Source of the DNA: Ascaphus truei
Lineage: Eukaryota > Chordata > Amphibia > Anura > Ascaphidae
Length of the DNA stretch: 64,000 bases
Assembly: GCA_036426205.1 (NCBI GenBank)
Contig: CM071579.1
Coordinates: forward strand, 19,580,900-19,644,899
Direction of reading: 5' to 3'
Part shown: one piece after another, positions 42,810 to 54,539 of the stretch
How positions within the stretch are numbered: the first letter of the stretch is position 1
Layout of the letters: each line of letters starts with the position of its first letter
Made by a program: the position numbers and the translations under genes
Notes under the pieces: model-generated
Told to the model about the DNA's origin: nothing
The model's database searches: none
Seen by the model: only the letters and a program-made list of their open reading frames with translations

Positions 42810-43470
42810 TTAAGCACAATACAGTATCTAGACAGAAGGCAGTTGTCTCAGAGACAGATCAGCCATTGTGGAGGAGATACGTTTTGGTTGACCATTTTAT
42901 GCACTGCATCCCTGACTCGATGGTACAGGTGTTACAAGAGGGTGTAAACATTAACGTTACATGACAAATGCTGTGCGTACTTTACTGCACGTTCACTGCG
43001 CTTTGTTACATTTCTTTTCAAAAGCAGCACTGCCCAGAACAGTTATTTCAAAAGAGGTGGGAATAAGAATACGGCAGATGTACCTGAACAAATAAGCCAT
43101 ATCCAAGCCTGGTTTAATAGCTCGGGCCTTGACGTCACTCATAGCTGTGTCTGCTATCATGTCCATGCAAAGACAAACGTTAAAAAGAGGATTCGCTTGT
43201 CAGAGCAGAGTAAGTACTGTACTGTATAGACAGTCTAACTGTATACTATTGAATAAGAACATTATTGTTTTGGTTCCCTCCTTTCTCCATTATCCCCTCT
43301 CGCTCCTTTCTCCCTCATCCCCCTCCCTGTTCCTCCTTTTTCCTTCGTTCCTATTAACAATTTCTGGGACAATTATGTAGAAATAAAAAATGTTTATCCG
43401 TTGTCATATTTAACTTCAGTCGTGTGTCAAATACGTATGCACACTTGTAATCGTTCACATTTTGGTACAA
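42810..43470. other. No gene recognised
   Basis: Non-coding. It may contain an upstream exon of the transposase-like pseudogene, but I could not identify one. The pyrimidine-rich patch at 43270-43355 is low complexity. Confidence 0.4.
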
Positions 43471-43476
43471 TTGTAG

Positions 43477-44179
43477 GGAGGCAAAGCGGCTTGTGGATGA
43501 GATCAGCAATTCCAATGATGAACGTTGTGCTGCCACAGTTAAAGAAGTCCAGCATCAGGAGAATGACACGTGAATTGGGCTGGAAGTACAGACGTGTCAA
43601 GTAAAGTGTTTTAATGCAATATTGTATAATGCAATAGTGTTGTTGTTCAGTATGCACATGTGCGAGTTAACAGTACCTGTACAATTCTATCTTGTCATTA
43701 CAGAGTGTATCCAATGATAAGGGAGCCCAACAAGATTAAGAGAGTACAGCAAGTGCAAGCTTGGATCGATAGTGGGGAAACTTTTGACAATGTAATATTT
43801 TCAGATGAGACATCAGTTGCCCTAGAAAGATTTGCCACTTTTGCCTTTTACATAAAAAAAAGTCTATCCCTGAACCCACATCTCTAGACTTAGACCAGGG
43901 TCCATAATCACATTTGACGGTAATTAGCAGTTTATCATTTTTGGTAATGAAATTTTATGTGTCATAATAATGTACTGTATGACATTATATCCCTTTTTCT
44001 GTACAGGAATCATGGATACCAAAAAAAAATCAAGAAGAGATTATAGACTCCATAGCTGACCATATTCAGGCTCAGTTCCCATCTGGTCATCGGTTCTTAC
44101 AGGATAATGACCCAAAACATAGTGCCTCAACTACCCATATTCACGCATGCAGATTTAACGGGGAGAAGACTCCCCCAGA
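43477..44179 (+). pseudogene. Intron-bearing Tc1/mariner-type transposase pseudogene
   Basis: Three exon-like blocks have matching splice sites: 43477-43600 (acceptor TTGTAG, donor GTAAAG), 43704-43919 (acceptor TTACAG, donor GTAATT) and 44007-44179 (acceptor GTACAG, donor GTAAGT). Peptide blocks in order: SSIRRMTRELGWKYRR (second DNA-binding helix region), NVIFSDETSVALERF with the first catalytic Asp, GSIITFDG, and FLQDNDPKHSAS with the second Asp. The third acidic residue and C-terminus are not seen. Frameshifts occur near 43560 and 43885. Ordinary Tc1 elements lack introns, so this resembles a host-domesticated family gone silent. Confidence 0.6.
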
Positions 44180-44403
44180 GTAAGTGCTGCATTGTAACTG
44201 TTTCTTGATCATTTCTACTGTATGGATATTTACTCTTACATCCCCTTTGTTGTAATAAGGGAATAAAGTGCGCGCTATCCCAGCCATCTCCATTGATTCC
44301 AAACAGGGATGGTTATCCCTCTGCTGCTCCTTTTCTCCCATGGTCAGCGGGATAAACCAGGACATATAAAACAAAAAAAGGGCACAAAAAAGGAAAAACA
44401 CAA

Positions 44404-44536
44404 GCTATATATAGCAAGTGTCTATAGCAAGTATATATAGCTAGCATATATACCAAGCATATATACCAAGCATATATACCAAGCATATACAGCAAAGATA
44501 TATAGCAAGCATATACTGTATAGCAAGGATATATAC
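44404..44536. repeat. ~18-bp AT-rich tandem repeat
   Basis: Repeated 'catatataccaag' / 'tatatagcaag' words, about seven units. Confidence 0.85.
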
Positions 44537-44539
44537 CAA

Positions 44540-45070
44540 AGTACAAAAACTGACTTATGTAATAATTTTGACCCTGGATTTACAAATGACAGAGTTCTGA
44601 GAATAAGACCCATCCTGCTGTGTGAAGCCATGTAAGACAACACCAACAGTATAAATAACTATGGAATTGCACCAACAGACTGATGTTTTGCCCTCACAAT
44701 TTATATTATCTACGTCTGTCATGATTTCTACAATCTGAAGTCCAACCCTCCAAGTCGGAACTTTATACTGTTATACTATTAGAGCTTATAACAGTGAAGC
44801 CGTTCAATATTTTGTCCTAGATGGGACAGACACCTTCTCCCTGCTGATGGCAAAAGTTTAATACTGTTAGAAATTATATCCAGAGTGTATGATTGGTTAT
44901 AATAACAGCTGTTGGAGGAGGATATCTTAAGTAAAGGGGTGTGATTAACACCTAATAATAGTGGCTGAGATAGATTACAGACAGCTGTTGGTAAGAAAAA
45001 GATTTGTGACGATAGCTCAGATAAAGTTTGAGCGCCTTATATGAAAGATGGTACAGTATATGGTATATAC
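44540..45070. other. No gene recognised
   Basis: AT-rich non-coding sequence. Confidence 0.5.
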
Positions 45071-45075
45071 TCCGT

Positions 45076-45560
45076 AAACGTAAAAAAATCAATATTGATA
45101 TAGCCACAATTTCTGAAGCCAGACTCCCTGGACAAGGGTAACGTGCTGTCTTAAACCCTAACCACTCGGCTCGCTTTCACCTATACTATTCCAGCGGTGA
45201 TAGTTTTAACAGAGCCGTAGCTTTCATGCTGAAATCTAGTCTAAAGAAATTTGTCACCTGCTTCCAACCGATTTCAGACCGAATCGCCGTATTAGAGCTT
45301 GCCAGCAAAATACCAACGACCATTATTGGGGTCTACGCCCCAGCACAGATCAGCAATGATGAAGACAAAGACACATTTTACGAGGAATTACAGCAGATTT
45401 TGAACTCATATGAAGGTGGGAATCATCTGACAAGAATTATAGGAAAGATGCTATTCAGGCGATCCAGACAGACAAAGACACATGTTGAGGCCTTATTCAG
45501 CGATAACGCTGAGAACAGGAAATGCTCACGGAGGTTTATTTTTCTCTGCATCAAAACTTA
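45076..45560 (+). pseudogene. RTE-type endonuclease fragment
   Basis: Blocks in order: INIDIATISEARLPGQG (the catalytic Glu region, 45090-45140, other frame), AVAFMLKSSLKKF, DRIAVLELASKIPTTIIGVY, APAQISNDEDKDTFYEELQQ. This order is that of the APE endonuclease of RTE/BovB-like LINEs. The GDFN motif is lost. It stops at 45560. It is a truncated fragment with one frame change. Confidence 0.7.
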
Positions 45561-45564
45561 GCAG

Positions 45565-46370
45565 AATTGCAGATCAGTTAGGACAGGAATCCATCTAGAC
45601 AGGACATTTGATGGATGGAATGACAAGTCGCCATCTATGAGAACACATGTAACAACTTGATTTATATACCATACATCTGTGAATACTCAGGGAAATAAAT
45701 GTTTCTTTATGTGCCAAACCCGAATGCTGACATTTCAATCTTAGGAGAAGATATGATGGTAAATGACTTTTAACAAATACCATAAATGTTTTCTCCCAGA
45801 AAAAGCCTTAAACACACAGAATAAGTCAACTGCACGCTTGAGAAAGGTCTATATCATTGCACAGTGACGTGAAAATAGAATTGGAAATCAGAGTTAAATG
45901 ATTATGTAATACAAATAAACAATGTTCACTGAACTATAGGATTTATTGTCATTTGAAAAAATATCTGTAAGTATTCAAAGGAAAAGCAACATATGTATAT
46001 TCCGTCTATCATTATAGTTGGTTTATAATTTAGGCTTCCAACAGTAATTACAACAGCCTGAAGTCCACGGAAAGATATAATTACTGGAAACTGTTCATGT
46101 GTAAGTGGTATCCCCAGCCTGAATCACCAATTAAATCATTACTATGAAATCGTGCCATGGCACAGAGCAGAATTTTCATGAAGAAAAAATTCTAGGTGGG
46201 ATATACATTACTGAACTGACTGTGTACAGTAGCATGACAGCTAATTGGTCAAATAGAGACACACAAATGATTATATTAATTCAAGTCCGTATTTTAAAGC
46301 AGCAATTCTGTATTCTGATCCTTTTTTTTACAGGAAGTTACTGGCAGTACTTACTGGTTTCTCCTGGGGG
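45565..46370. other. No gene recognised
   Basis: AT-rich non-coding sequence. A CCAAT-containing piece of dispersed repeat R (cctattggctccc) follows at 46395-46435. Confidence 0.45.
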
Positions 46371-47007
46371 ATTTAAATGACCATCCAATAGGAAGCCGCA
46401 ACGGATGACACTTCTGCTTCCTATTGGCTCCCATGAAATATCCTTTCATATCCATCAAGTGGAACAACTTGGTTTTGATAGTGAACAGGAGGTAAGTAGG
46501 AATTTAGATCAGTGTAATGCAGTTGATGTGGTCTTTTTAGATTTTGCGAAGGCTTTTGATGCGGTTCCACACAAGAGGCAGGTGTACAAAATAAAGCAAA
46601 TTGGACTCAGTACAAATATATGCACCTGGATTGAAAACTGGTTGAAGGACAGACAGACAGAGGGTTGTCATAAATGGAACTTTTTCAGGTTGGGCTAAAG
46701 TCGTAGGTGGAATACCTCAAGGATCGGTACTGGGACCACTGCTTTTTAACTTGTTTATTAATGACCTTGAGGTTGACATAGGGAGCAAAGTCTCTATCTT
46801 TGCTGATGACACTAAATTGTGTAAGGTAGTATAATCAGAGTCGGATGTAATTTCTCTCCAGAAGGACTTGGAGAGACTGGAAACTTGGGCAGGTAAATGG
46901 CAGATGAGGTTTAATATAGATTAATGTAAGGTTATGCATTTGGGAAGCAAGAGTAAACAGGCGACTTACAAGTTAGTTGGGGATATATTAGGGGAATCTT
47001 TGATGGA

Positions 47008-47246
47008 CAGCACACAGAACCCCAGCAAGCTCATTATAGGAACCCCTGAGCTCCCACAAAATATATATGTATATAAGTGTCAAAAAGGAGAGCTATTGAG
47101 CGTGGCAAATGTATTCAATAAGCGACAGAGAAGCCCAATGCTACATCCAATATGACAAAAATACATAGTAAAATTCTTATATATTCTCTTGAAAAAGAGT
47201 CATTTAGTTTAACCCTTTGGCCAAAGCATTGTAAGCTACAGTATCC
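47008..47246. mobile_element. 239-bp insertion in CR1 with 8-bp TSD
   Basis: TTGATGGA at 47000-47007 is repeated at 47247-47254. The uninterrupted CR1 at 61692-61700 has it once, which proves the insertion limits. No terminal inverted repeat and no ORF; it starts CAGCACACAG and contains 'aaatatatatgtatataagt'. An 8-bp duplication fits hAT-like DNA elements or LTRs, but neither type of terminus is seen. Confidence 0.75.
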
Positions 47247-47447
47247 TTGATGGAGAAGGATTTAGAAGTGGTTGTAGACAGCAGGCTTAGCAAAAGTGCC
47301 CAAAGTCATGCAGTGGCTGCAAAGGCAAACAAGATCTTATCTTGCATTAAACGGGCAATGGATGGAAGGGAAGTGAACATAATTATGCCCCTTTACAAAG
47401 CATTAGTAAGACCACACCTTGAATATGGAGTACAATTTTGGGCACCA

Positions 47448-48037
47448 TATAGTTACATAGTTACATAGTAGATGAGGTTAAAAAAGACGTAGGTCCATCA
47501 AGTTCAATCTATGCTAAATTTAGACAACAGATACTTTATCCAATATCTATACTTACTTATTGATCCAGAGGAAGGCAAACAAAAAACCCCAGTGTCATAT
47601 CATCCAATGATATCTCATAAGGGGAAAAATAAATTCCTTCCTGACTCCAAGAATTGGGAATCGGATTAATCCCTGGATCAACATCCTTCCCATGTATACT
47701 TATTTGTTATATCCCTGTATACCTTTCCCATCTAAAAAGATGTCCAACCTTTTTTTGAACAAATCTATTGTATCTGCCATCACAGTCTCCATGGGTAATG
47801 AATTCCACATTTTAACTGCCCTTACTGTAAAGAAACCTTTCCTTTGTTGCTGGTGAAATCTCCTTTCCTCCAACCTTAAGGGACGGCCCGAGTCCTTTGT
47901 AATGCCCGTGGGATGAATAGTTCTTTTGAAAGTTTCTTGTATTGTCCCCGAATATATTTGTATATAGTTATCATATCCCCTCTTAGACGCCTCTTTTCTA
48001 ATGTAAATAAATCTAATTTAGCTAGCCTCTCCTCATA
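47448..48037 (-). mobile_element. CR1 3' end inserted in reverse inside another CR1
   Basis: 590 bp of CR1 3' sequence on the minus strand ('tagttacatagttacatagt' end on the left, 'gctagcctctcctcata' on the right) lies between GGGCACCA and GAAAAGAAATGATGG of the host CR1. Together with the host's own 3' end (48070-48695) it forms a large inverted repeat with arms near 600 bp. Confidence 0.88.
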
Positions 48038-48739
48038 GAAAAGAAATGATGGAACTAGCAAGAGTGCAGAGAAGAGCCACCAAATTAATAAAGGGGATGG
48101 ACAATCTAACTTATGAGGAGAGGCTAGCTAAATTAGATTTATTTACATTAGAAAAGAGGCGTCTAAGAGGGGATATGATAACTATATACAAATATATTCG
48201 GGGACAGTACAGGGTGCTTTCAAAAGAACTATTCATCCCAAGGGCAGTACAAAGGACTCGGGCCGTCCCTTAAGGTTGGAGGAAAGGAGATTTTACCAGC
48301 AACAAAGGAAAGGGTTCTTTACAGTAAGGGCAGTTAACATGTGGAATTCATTACCCTTGCAGACTGTGATGGCAGATACAATAGATTTGTTCATAAAAAG
48401 GTTGGACATCTTTTTAGATGGGAAAGGTATACAGGGATATACCAAATAAGTATCCATGGGAAGGATGTTGATCCAGGGAGTAATGTGATTCCAATTCTAC
48501 GAGTCAGGGAGGAATTTATTTTTCCCATTATGAGATATCATTGGATGATATGACTCTGGGGTTTTTTGTTTGTCTTCCTCTGGATCAATAAGTAAGTATA
48601 GTTATAGGACAAAGTATCTGCCGTCTAAATTTAGCATAGGTTGAACTTGATGGACGCGTGACTTTTTTCAACCTCATCTACTATGTAACTATATAACAGC
48701 ATAATGCCTCACACTCCTAAAACCTATTTGGAGATTTCA

Positions 48740-49000
48740 GAATCGTGTGCACAATCATCGTGTAGGAAAGAGCTTAGCCGAGCAGTACATCGGGCCCTAT
48801 GCAGTGTTAGCATTAGATAAAATAAGTTATAGGCGTATATGTAACAGATCACATTAAAATGTGAGACAGCTTTCGTTTTGGAAGACCATACAGTAGACCG
48901 GAGGCGGCTTTGAGAGTCTCTGGTAGACTGTTCAAGTTGCGAGGTGCACGGTAAGAGGAGGTGGTAATCAGCACACCGGGTAATTAGCATGCACAAATAC
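48740..49000 (-). mobile_element. LINE C-terminal fragment, same family as 1080-1440
   Basis: 'cacattaaaatgtgagacag' (48849-48868) and 'gagagtctctggtagactgt' (48911-48930) match the first copy. The peptide includes KTKAVSHFN. 5' truncated. Confidence 0.6.
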
Positions 49001-49009
49001 AGCATATAT

Positions 49010-49925
49010 TCAAAGGAGCTATACAAAAAAACAGTGCTGAAACTAGTGATAAAACCATGATATTTTGTGGGTGTATTTGGTAGGTGTTTCTGGACAAGGC
49101 GGAAGATTAAATTGACTACATTCGTGTAAACATTACAGTACATATCTGTTTTACAGATGTGAAACTTTGAACTTTTTATCTAAAAGATACACCACATGTA
49201 ATGCAATTTTTAAACCTGTTCACTGCCGGACCGATTTATAACAATTGTTGCTGTAATGCTGCCCCCGCAGTGGAACAGGCTATAGTTGAAACTATTTGAT
49301 ACCAAACCTAAAATCGTAAAAAAAATTACAGTTATTCTACTAGGTTATGCTTTACAAATCTGTAATTTTTAATATATTAAATATTTAAAGACGTGTGCGC
49401 TTTAAAAGGGAACGACATGCAATATTTATAGAATATGAAAGATATATATATTTATTTATTTATTTTTAGCTTAAATTTTGACTGCAGTTCAATTCCACTG
49501 AACCAAATTGGAAGTCCTGTGTTGTGTATTGAAACCAACATATTAAAGAGAATCAAGATTTGACAATTCTATTTGAAGTTCTAAGCCATTAAAATGCAGT
49601 ATTTTCTATGGAATTATCACCAGTCTACTATGGCTGCAAGACCGCAGTGTCATAAAAATGTATTTGACTGAAATGATGGTGGAATGAACAGCTTTGATAT
49701 GAAAATAACTACTGCGGAATGATAAGTCAAAATGACTGGCAGGCTGCAATTGGATGCTAATTGGATACAAGACAATTTAGTATAGTATAAAATTGAATTT
49801 GAAACAATAGATGTTGCCACGTTTTGCAAGATGTGAATTTGCCATTTTAATATATTCCCAGAATGGATTGTAGGAAAAGAAGTGCTACATGCAGCATTTA
49901 AAATAAATCTCCCAAATGTTAAGAA
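49010..49925. other. No gene recognised
   Basis: AT-rich (about two thirds A/T) non-coding sequence. Confidence 0.5.
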
Positions 49926-49930
49926 TTGCT

Positions 49931-50620
49931 TGTGTAGCCCTTGGATCCCCACCCTAAGTGAGATTAGGTCTGCTACTTCATATTTACTGTGGTTTGGTGC
50001 GTACCTGTGAGGTAACAGGAGGGTTTAGTTGCTCCACGGTGGTGTGGGGAGAATCATCAGGACAGGTTCACAGGATACCTTTGTTCATTGGTTGCAGCGC
50101 CTCAAGTCAGCATGGATCCTCTGGATAGAAGTTGGGTGGCCCAAACTGACCTTTCTTTAGCTCAAGACAGTGAATCACTCTGGTATCTCGTTCCGTGGTA
50201 TTTATTGCATGTTCTTATAGCAGTGCATATCTTTCCTTGCTTCCCCTAGTGAAGGTATTACTGATAGGTCTTGATTCCCATACCAGGCCTTCTGCATGGT
50301 GCTCCACCTTAGGCCTCCTAGTGAGACCCAGGGTAGCTGTTACTCACTCCACAGAGGGAGGAAAGAGACACACCCACTTTTAGGAAAGTGCCAGTATTTA
50401 TACCCTGGAGTTTTGCTTGTAACCCTGCCCGATAACAGAGCAGGTCTGGATACTGACAGGCCATCACATCCAGCATGTGACCCAACCAGTATCCACCCCT
50501 CAGGCTGACACTTTCTGGCTGTTGCTAGGCCCGCCCTTGGATACATCAAATGTATCTAAGGCTGCAAACGCACACCAGGCCTCCTGAAGGAATTAACCCA
50601 TCCACTGCCTGCACCTAACA
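49931..50620 (-). mobile_element. Probable solo LTR
   Basis: On the minus strand there is a TATA box in 'gggtataaatactgg' (50408-50394) and an AATAAA at 50206-50201, about 195 bp apart. That is a normal promoter-to-polyadenylation spacing for an LTR. The proposed ends are TGT...ACA. No matching target duplication was found, so the ends are approximate. No flanking coding region is present. Confidence 0.55.
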
Positions 50621-50991
50621 GGTGGGGCCCAGGAAAATAAGTAGCGGCCGGAAGGCTATGCTTCCCTTGTATATAATTCTCCAAGCAGTATAGAAGTGCT
50701 ACAATTTAACAGATGTCACCAAGCTTACTGTACCTGGCCTGTGCGATGTATTACATTTTCTGCACAAGACGTAATGCCAGAACTTTGCGCACTTTTAAAA
50801 AACATTTTGTCTTTGTTTTAAACTTAACGCGAAATGACACGATTTATGTAACCTGTCACGTAACTTTAATTCAATAATAGGGGATACTCATATTTCATTG
50901 GTTTTATAGGTCATGCTAAATCTATTTGGTTGACTTATTTGGAAATGTATGGAATTGCTGACAGACACACATATATATTGTTTTATTGATG

Positions 50992-51054
50992 CAGGCTGAT
51001 GAAAGGACGTTCTAATCCCGAAATTATGCTGTTTGAAGTATGTTTGCGTCCCTG
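50992..51054 (+). ncRNA. Hammerhead-like motif with intact CUGAUGA box
   Basis: Helix I CAGG (50992-50995) pairs with CCTG (51051-51054). CTGATGA is intact at 50996-51002, then two A, a short stem II (GGA/TCC), GAAA at 51020-51023 and GUC at 51048-51050. Helix III is poorly paired (A-U closing, then mismatches), so folding is doubtful. Confidence 0.45.
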
Positions 51055-51059
51055 AAAAA

Positions 51060-52255
51060 AGTGTGGTAACTACAGTATATCTGTAGAGTTCCGAACCTAC
51101 TGCAGTCTTTCAGTTTTATTTTGTGGATCTTGGGGGTAGACTGAGTTCTGGAGCACCCAAAATGTCTCAACAAATCCCTACTTTGGAAGACTAGGAGTGC
51201 CATGTTTAGATATTATTTTTGTTTTATTGTATTATCAGAAATATCCTGCAATTTTCCAAAAATATGTCTATACATTTCTATATCAACACAAAAGAATCGC
51301 CTTAAGCCACCTTGACTAGACGCGACAAGCTTCCTCCAGAATATTGCTCTTTCTTTGGTTGTCGGAGTAATTAAGAGTAGGACGGTGGCTTAGTGAACCT
51401 GTTGCTGCACGTCAGTAACAATTGGATCTACCGTAGCTTTGCATTTCCATAATGACAGGGGTAGCAGTGTCGTGATCGTCCCCGTCTCTAAGAGAGTCAT
51501 CTACTTGGTGACATATCAGAAAGTGTATGAGCTTCAAATATGAATCTGTCTATTTTAACCTACTCACTATTGAACTAAGGTACAGTAAAGTTTGGAGTTG
51601 TACCATAAATATTAAGGCAACAAACCAAAGTTTCACATCATCTCGTATTGTGATTGCCGTGTAGAAGAATTATAGCTACTGAGAGATTTTAATCATAAGC
51701 CCCATACTCATTACTCATTACTATTTTCTAGAGTTAACAGAGTTTTTCTTTTAATCAAGCCTTACTTGTATAGAGACCAGTGTGGATCAGCACTCAAATT
51801 GATAACATTCCCATCAAGCATATTATTTATGTAGCAGGGGTCCCCTTTCTTACCTCCTAGGGGGAAATAAGCTCCGTTGCTCAGGAGAAGCAGCAAAATT
51901 GCGTCGGTCATGCTGTGGTTGGCGTCTAGACCTAGACTAAGCACCCTCAGTATTATTGGGGATAGCTACCCCATATTGTCATATTGTTATTACTGCTGTT
52001 ATTGTTGTTACTGTGCCTGTGTGGTAATACTTGGGCCTACAGTGGGACCACAGTAAAAGGGTTATTATAACCCGCTTTTGATTGTGTTATTGGGATATAC
52101 CATAAATGTATACGTGTTCCTATGAGGAGCCATCCTGCTATGTGGGATCCTCATAGGTGGAGGCATTGCATCAGAGAGAGAGAGAGAACACACCGTCACC
52201 CCAGGCTCCCGAGGAGCAGAGGCTCAGACCTTCTCTAAGCTTCAGGCCTTCTCTA
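51060..52255. other. No gene recognised; (GA)n
   Basis: Non-coding, with a short (GA)n at 52170-52186. Confidence 0.45.
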
Positions 52256-52259
52256 AGTC

Positions 52260-52632
52260 TAAGGCCTGGGACATGGTAAAGCAGACCCCGCTGAGCCGCG
52301 CTGAGACGCGCTGAGCAGATGCACTTACCCCCTGCATCTGCAATCAGCGCGGCTTTAGGAGCCGCTTACGCATGCGTGCGGAGGCTCAGAAAATTTCAGG
52401 AGACAGGCAGTTTTAACTTTTTCGCGCTGAGGGGAGCGGAGGAGCGGTCACGTGACCGCAAACATCCAATGGGAGCGAGGGACTAGCCCCGCCTCCCGCC
52501 ACGCCTCCGTCACGCCTCCAAAGCGCGCTCACTGCCTCGCCTGCCAGGAGACAAAAAAGCACCAGATTGAGCAGGCGAGGCAGAGCAGGAGCGCGGCTCA
52601 GCGCGGCACGAGGCACCAGGCCCGAGGCCTAA
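52260..52632. mobile_element. GC-rich inverted-repeat element (MITE), copy 3
   Basis: Ends 'aaggcctgggacatgg' and 'ccaggcccgaggcct' are imperfect inverted repeats. The interior has 'gtcacgtgaccgcaaacatc', 'ccaatgggagcgagg' and 'gctgagacgcgctgag', the same style and shared CACGTGACC block as 3398-3753 and 9590-9893. Confidence 0.6.
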
Positions 52633-53006
52633 CAGGTAGCACCACTGACCGTAATTACCGCTATTTCCCTTAGGGATTGGGAAAAGGGTGTTACATTTAT
52701 GTACCAGAAAACTTGATTTATCAGTGGGAATTGATGAGAACATACTTCATAGTCATTAGCCACGGTTAGATATTATGTTAAAAACATACGTAATGTTTAA
52801 TACAAATTGATAACATTTGTGCATACAGCTAGCCAAAGAAAATCAACAAATATAACCGGCAATATTCCAAAACATAAACTGCAATTGCGCTTCAGTTTGT
52901 GACACCTTTTAATGCCCCAACATGAGAATACTTCATGCATAATGTCAATGACTCTTTTTTTCTGTTGACTTTGATATCTATGTTCACAGTATAATTAAAT
53001 GTGGTG

Positions 53007-53408
53007 TACACTGGCGACACACTTTATTCGAGCTTGGCTAGTCCCACGAATTCGGGTATACCCGGGTGTATTGAGGTTTGTGACTGTTTTCTGCCCGAGT
53101 GCATTGGGTTATTTTCCAGGCAGGGATTGAAGCATTTTATTCCCCCTGGCTGCAATACTGCACAGTATATATATATATACTGCATTACAATTCATGAATT
53201 TATGCCATCTGGTAGACACGCGAAGCATTGCAGCCTATTAAATCCTAATCATTATCATTTAACAGATCAGCCGCCCGTCAGCCAGGCATGAACCCAGGCT
53301 GGGAAGGCAAACGCAACGGGGCTTGTCAGAGGTGAGGAGCGGCGCATTCCAGGTATCTGCCAGGTACATACTGGGTATTTGCTCGAATAAAGTGTGTCAG
53401 TGCAGTAT
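53007..53408. mobile_element. MITE family T, copy 1
   Basis: About 395 bp bounded by inverted ends CACTGGCGACACACTTTATT (left) and, inverted, CACTGACACACTTTATTCGA (right). Internal sequence is almost identical to 61722-62133, including 'cacgaattcgggtatacccg' and a (TA)n. No transposase; short ORFs are chance. Confidence 0.85.
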
Positions 53409-53504
53409 AACGTTCCAGCGGAACTAACGCATTGCATGCGGTATTTGTTTCTTGTGGTGTAAAAGGAGCAATCCAAGCCGTTTCTTCTTCATCTTTTATT
53501 TTTC

Positions 53505-53720
53505 GATTTTTTAATACAGGATTGAAGCAGGGGGAACCCTTGAGCTGAGCCATATTAATTTCCACTCCGGGGACCCCCTTCTTCAAGACATACTTACCTC
53601 CGAAGGGAGTGCTGGTATCGCTGCAGTTTTTTTGCTGTTTAAAGCTCCAGTCACATACTGTAGGTGAATAGGAAGCCTAACCTGATGATGTCACAGCTTC
53701 CTATTGGCCTGCTGGGCCCG
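53505..53720 (-). repeat. Dispersed repeat R, copy 2
   Basis: On the minus strand: 'gaagaagggggtccccggag', 'aaattaatatggctcagctc'. Also carries 'aggaagctgtgacatcatca'. Inverted relative to 54540-54630. Confidence 0.5.
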
Positions 53721-53739
53721 CGAGCTTTGAAAATCCACC

Positions 53740-54535
53740 ATAATGTGAAAAATACAAAATGGGAGGGGGGAGTGGGGAATGGACTGGGCGCTTCCAAAGG
53801 TGAAATGTGAAAAACAGTGTCTTAAACTTAAATAAGCACGTAATGTGAAAAACACTTATAAAATACCTTCACCAACCAGTGATATAAAACGATTATAGAA
53901 AGTGTTAAATGCTGCTCAGCTTCCTCAGAAAGGACTGTTCCAGGTCCCAGGAAGTAAGATTTCTTTGCTCGTGGGGGAGGAGGAGCGCAGGTGTGCTCAA
54001 TGGTATATGTGAATAAAAAATAAAGCAAATATAGTGCAGATTGTAGATACTGGTATATATCACTCTGTTAGCTATAAGTAATAGCACTCACAAAACTTAT
54101 CGGAATCTTAAGCGTGTCAGATATCCATCTCTCTCTGACTGGAGCCCTTGTGATGAATAAGTAACAGGATATCCCTCAGTAGGTAAGTATGGTAGACATG
54201 GAAAAGAAAGAGCCACAATAGTGCATACTATTTGACCAATATAATCAATAAGAAGTATCAAGAGCAGTTACACTCACATGTTCCAATAAAAAACAGGCAT
54301 TGGAGAGAACCGTCGCATGCAGAAGGACCCCGTCGGTATACAGCTTCGTAGCGTCTCAATCGCGTCTCATAATTGATTTCCGCGTATGTCACTTCCGTGG
54401 TCGCGTCATAGGCGAGGGCGGAAGCGCAGTCTGCCTCTGGAGTCAACCCCGATATTGCCAGTTCTTCAGCTCTCCGGTTCTCAGCGCTAACTCTACGCGT
54501 TTCGCTAATTGCTTCGTCAGGAGTTGAACCCTGGA
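53740..54535 (-). mobile_element. Putative hammerhead-headed retroelement
   Basis: The minus strand starts with the well-preserved hammerhead motif at 54530-54476. About 700 bp without an ORF follow, and the element ends near 53740-53830. It separates two oppositely oriented pieces of repeat R (53505-53720 and 54540-54630). The 5' limit is set by the motif and the return of R; the 3' limit is uncertain. Confidence 0.45.
54476..54530 (-). ncRNA. Hammerhead ribozyme motif, complete core
   Basis: On the minus strand: helix I AACTC (54525-54521) pairs perfectly with GAGTT (54493-54489), extended by GGTT/AACC outside an internal loop. CTGACGA (54520-54514) is a perfect CUGANGA box, followed by one extra A and stem II GC/GC with loop AATTA. 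GAAAC (54503-54499) leads into a 2-bp, 2-nt-loop helix III and the GUA cleavage triplet (54496-54494). Such minimal helix III is known from newt satellite hammerheads, which cleave as dimers. The short stem II is its weak point. Confidence 0.65.
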
Positions 54536-54539
54536 CTGG

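Larger units (their letters stand above)
46484..48700 (+). mobile_element. CR1-like retrotransposon with two nested insertions
   Basis: Collinear with the element at 4684-7605 but on the plus strand. RT begins at EVSRNLDQ (46490), DVVFLDFAKAFDAVPHK (46525-46575), GGIPQGSVLGPLLFNLF (46707-46755), FADDTKLC (46800-46823). Insertion 47008-47246 interrupts it, DGREVNIIMPLYKALVRPHL follows at 47360-47420, a reversed CR1 end sits at 47448-48037, then the C-terminus and 3' region, closing with 'ctatgtaactatat' at about 48681-48694. Several stops; inactive. Confidence 0.88.

Noticed and set aside
44240..44546. Tyr/Cys-rich minus ORFs
   Set aside because: They derive from the 18-bp AT-rich tandem repeat.
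53001..53291. 96-codon ORF also present at 61693-61959
   Set aside because: It lies within MITE T, spans its (TA)n and terminal repeat, and is not conserved as a frame.
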